From positions 1,178,001 through 1,242,000 of the forward strand of contig CP017315.1 of the NCBI GenBank assembly GCA_002005325.1: a stretch of 64,000 nucleotides of DNA. The letters are read 5' to 3'. The translations under genes were made by a program, and so were the position numbers. Of this stretch, positions 62,099-64,000 are shown one piece after another. The first letter of the stretch is position 1. The number at the start of each line of letters is the position of its first letter. A model generated the notes under the pieces. The model had not been told where the DNA came from and ran no database searches. It was given only the letters and a program-made list of their open reading frames with translations. This stretch comes from Candidatus Tokpelaia hoelldoblerii (GTDB lineage: Bacteria; Pseudomonadota; Alphaproteobacteria; Rhizobiales; Rhizobiaceae).

Positions 62099-62159
62099 GA
62101 ATGGCTGGCGGCAGTTTCCGCCTTCCTGTGTATGCGATGTATAAAAAAGGTCCGGCTCC

Positions 62160-62768
62160 ATGCGTGTGATCAAGACATTATCAGCTCTGGTGCTGCTTGC
62201 GACATCATTCATGATGTCACCGGCCTTTGCCGCCGATGTCTTTATGAAGACGGGCGCGCCGACTTCCCAGCCTATCGGGCATTATGACTTCTGTCAGCGC
62301 CTGCCGAGAGAATGTAACATCCGCAGCAGTTCAATTGAGCCCATCACACTTACGCAACAGACCTGGGATATGATCCTGTCTGTCAATCACAGTGTTAACA
62401 GCCGGATCCGCCCTGACACAGATATGAATATCTATGGCAAGGAAGAATACTGGGCCTATCCCGTTACGGCCGGTGACTGTGAAGACTATGCGCTGGAAAA
62501 GCGCCGTGAACTGCACAAACGCGGCCTGCCGCTTTCAAGCCTGCTGATTACAGTTGTGCGTAAACCCGATGGTGAAGGACACGCGGTTTTGACCGTGCGC
62601 ACAGACCGCGGTGATTTTATTCTGGATAATCTGCGCAATGTCGTGCTGAACTGGAGAAACAGCGGCTACACCTACCTCAAGCGCCAGTCATCCTATCATA
62701 CAGGCCGCTGGGTCACGATTGTGCCGTCGGATAATATTGTTGTCGGTTCGGTAAAAGCCCGGAAATAA
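62160..62768 (+). CDS. Exported transglutaminase-like cysteine peptidase (BTLCP/DUF920)
   Basis: Periplasmic protein of 202 residues with a clear signal peptide (about 1-25, ending AFAAD). The bacterial transglutaminase-like cysteine proteinase family is recognised by the Cys-His-Asp triad: Cys107 (AGDCEDYALEKR), His141 (GEGHAVLTV) and Asp156 (FILDNL). The family is common in Rhizobiales, and some members act with LapD-type systems on adhesins, but no such partner is nearby. Two CtrA-type sites upstream suggest cell-cycle control. Confidence 0.88.
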   Translation: MRVIKTLSALVLLATSFMMSPAFAADVFMKTGAPTSQPIGHYDFCQRLPRECNIRSSSIEPITLTQQTWDMILSVNHSVNSRIRPDTDMNIYGKEEYWAYPVTAGDCEDYALEKRRELHKRGLPLSSLLITVVRKPDGEGHAVLTVRTDRGDFILDNLRNVVLNWRNSGYTYLKRQSSYHTGRWVTIVPSDNIVVGSVKARK

Positions 62769-62789
62769 ACGCTTTTTTAAAAGGCCGCT

Positions 62790-63371
62790 TTATACCTTGA
62801 TGCGGCGGCGCTCGGAAACCGGCTGAAAAGCGACTTTTGAATGATGGGCGCAATAGGGTGTCCCTTCACCGGAATCCGCACCGCAAAAGCAAAAATCTTC
62901 AGCCAGCGGATCACCCATCGGCCATTTGCAGGTATTTTCTGTCAGTTGCAGCAATGTGAGATGACGCGCCATGGATACCACATTGCTTTTATCAACCGGC
63001 TTTTCCTGATCATAATCAGGCCGCACCTGCGCATTTTCAATAACGCTGGCGATAAAGTTCACCTTGATTGTATTGGCGCTGATTTCTTGCGCCCTTTCTT
63101 CATGTGCGACCGGTTTTGCCGTTACAGGCTCTTCTGCTGTTCCTGTGGCTTTTTCCGCCCGCGAACGCGGTGACACCGGGGCAGACGGCGCTTTACGCGT
63201 CCGCGGCTGGGGCTTTGCCACCTTGCCGCGCCCCGACAATTTCAGACGATGTGCCTTGCCGATTACCGCATTACGGCTGACACCGCCCAGCTGGGCGGCA
63301 ATCTGGCTGGCGCTCAGACCTTCCGACCATAATTTTTTCAGCAATTCGACACGTTCATCTGTCCAGTTCAT
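62790..63371 (-). CDS. gcrA: Cell cycle regulator GcrA
   Basis: Sigma70-associated regulator that activates promoters with methylated GANTC sites. The N-terminal helix-turn-helix WTDERVELLKKLWSEGLSAS plus GGVSRNAVIGKAHRLKL is the hallmark. A variable Pro/Ala/Lys linker (about 55-125) and the conserved C-terminal sigma-binding part (TCKWPMGDP and a Cys-rich CFCGA...YCAHH) follow. ATG 63371 (193 residues) has GGAAG 9 bases upstream. A longer frame to 63404 is less likely. Its presence confirms an alphaproteobacterium. Confidence 0.95.
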   Translation of the reverse strand: MNWTDERVELLKKLWSEGLSASQIAAQLGGVSRNAVIGKAHRLKLSGRGKVAKPQPRTRKAPSAPVSPRSRAEKATGTAEEPVTAKPVAHEERAQEISANTIKVNFIASVIENAQVRPDYDQEKPVDKSNVVSMARHLTLLQLTENTCKWPMGDPLAEDFCFCGADSGEGTPYCAHHSKVAFQPVSERRRIKV

Positions 63372-63689
63372 CAGGCGGTCTTCCTTCTTTCTGATTTTTT
63401 TCATAAATACACTATGCTGACGCTGTGCGCCAAAGCATTATATTATATAATGGGATAACCTTTTTCAGCCACAGGATATAGCTTACCTTTTTAACAGATT
63501 ACAACAGCAAATATCTTCTTTGCAAGGTTGAATCTCGTCTCTTTTTGACTTCACACATTTTTCAGACTGCCGCGGCAGATATTTTTGACAGCCCCACAGG
63601 CAGTTTTGTTTGCACCTGCGGCTTTTTTTAGTTTATAAGGACATTGTATTACAGAACAGGCAGATCGGCCCTGCAAGAGGAGAGACATC
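63372..63689. other. gcrA-argD divergent region
   Basis: No gene is seen in these 318 bases. A GAATC (GANTC) methylation site lies near 63530. TTTGCA (63609-63614), 17 bases, TTTATA (63632-63637) may be the argD promoter. A TTGACA at 63585-63590 lacks a matching -10. Confidence 0.4.
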
Positions 63690-64000
63690 ATGAACACGCC
63701 GTCCCCGCAACCGTTGTTTGACACATTTGCCCGCGTCAAACTGCGCTTTGAGCGTGGCGAAGGGGCCTGGCTGATCACCGATACGGGCGAGCGTTACCTT
63801 GATTTTACTTCCGGCATTGCCGTCAATGCCCTTGGCCATGCACACCCGCATCTTGTCGCGGCCCTGAAAGAGCAGGCCGACAAACTCTGGCACATATCCA
63901 ACCTTTATGAAAACCCGCAGCAAATCAGGCTTGCCGGGCGGCTGTGCGCAGCAAGTTTCGCCGACAAGGTGTTTTTTGCCAATTCCGGCGCAGAAGCGCT
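63690..64000 (+). CDS. argD: Acetylornithine aminotransferase (N-terminal part)
   Basis: PLP-dependent class III aminotransferase of arginine synthesis, cut by the window end after about 103 residues. It starts MNTPSPQPLFDTFARVKLRF. GAWLITDTGERYLDFTSGIA, NALGHAHPHL and HISNLYENPQQ are typical, and FFANSGAEA begins the PLP phosphate loop. GAGGAGAGA precedes the ATG. gcrA next to argD is usual in Rhizobiales. Succinyldiaminopimelate transaminase activity is also possible in this family. Confidence 0.9.
   Translation, partial: MNTPSPQPLFDTFARVKLRFERGEGAWLITDTGERYLDFTSGIAVNALGHAHPHLVAALKEQADKLWHISNLYENPQQIRLAGRLCAASFADKVFFANSGAEA

Noticed and set aside
1..64000. CRISPR array, insertion sequences, rRNA genes
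   Set aside because: No spaced identical repeats, no transposase or integrase frames with terminal repeats, and no rRNA sequence were seen.

Overview
The window reads as chromosome of an alphaproteobacterium of the order Rhizobiales (Hyphomicrobiales), closest in gene content and order to Brucellaceae/Bartonellaceae. Pointers are the run obgE-proB-proA-nadD-rsfS-rlmH-envC-ctpA, the Bartonella-type ctpA-ialA-ialB locus, the cell-cycle regulator GcrA followed by argD, dnaA-dnaN-recF, acnA beside ccmABCDG, and class Ib nrdHIEF. Base composition is intermediate (about half G+C by eye), lower than free-living rhizobia. The genus cannot be fixed from the sequence alone. Recognisable promoters share one form: TTGACN or TTGCGG, 17 bases, TATAAG (rpmH, rpsT, tRNA-Pro).

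Layout. 0-4 kb: an MHS-family transporter, then a small heavy-metal-binding protein and a Zn/Cd/Pb-type P-ATPase whose start lies in a tandem 37-bp duplication. 4-13 kb (minus strand): ialB, rppH/ialA, ctpA, an EnvC-like protein, rlmH, rsfS, nadD, proA, proB, obgE. 13-24 kb: a vitamin-B12 block with metH (B12-dependent methionine synthase), nrdHIEF (B12-independent ribonucleotide reductase) and metE (B12-independent methionine synthase). The last two are divergent and each lies behind its own cobalamin riboswitch. Each leader also carries a short ORF with a Shine-Dalgarno sequence between aptamer and first gene. 24-34.9 kb: small envelope proteins, engB-yidC-rnpA-rpmH, a secreted esterase, mrp, a lytic transglycosylase lipoprotein, pyrF, a CoA-transferase, rsmI and yraN.

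34.9-36.3 kb is a small AT-rich insert between yraN and the 3' end of a tRNA-Pro gene. It holds operator-like palindromes, a Panacea-domain (DUF4065) gene, an overlapping gene for a two-helix membrane protein and a possible 27-residue membrane peptide. It looks like a toxin-antitoxin or phage-defence type accessory module. 36.4-42.8 kb: proC, rlmE, ppx/gppA, tRNA-Gln, the cyanate cluster cynR/cynT-cynS, and murQ. 43-47.3 kb: the cytochrome bo3 quinol oxidase operon cyoABCD. 47.5-53.4 kb: aroQ, recF, dnaN, dnaA and rpsT, with an 828-base gene-free region upstream of dnaA. 53.6-59.3 kb: acnA and, divergently, ccmABCDG for haem export and cytochrome c maturation.

59.3-61.9 kb carries a two-gene operon, a GNAT acetyltransferase fused to a C39-like cysteine peptidase followed by a RimK-like ATP-grasp ligase. 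It is a conserved but biochemically unassigned peptide-ligation/processing system. The window closes with a transglutaminase-like periplasmic protein behind CtrA-type sites, gcrA, and the first part of argD.

The most informative points are the back-to-back B12 riboswitches with paired mini-ORFs, the Panacea/membrane-protein pair, the GNAT-C39/ATP-grasp operon and the C-tract duplication at the metal ATPase start. Limits: functions were assigned by recognising motifs by eye, and no homology search or structure prediction was run.
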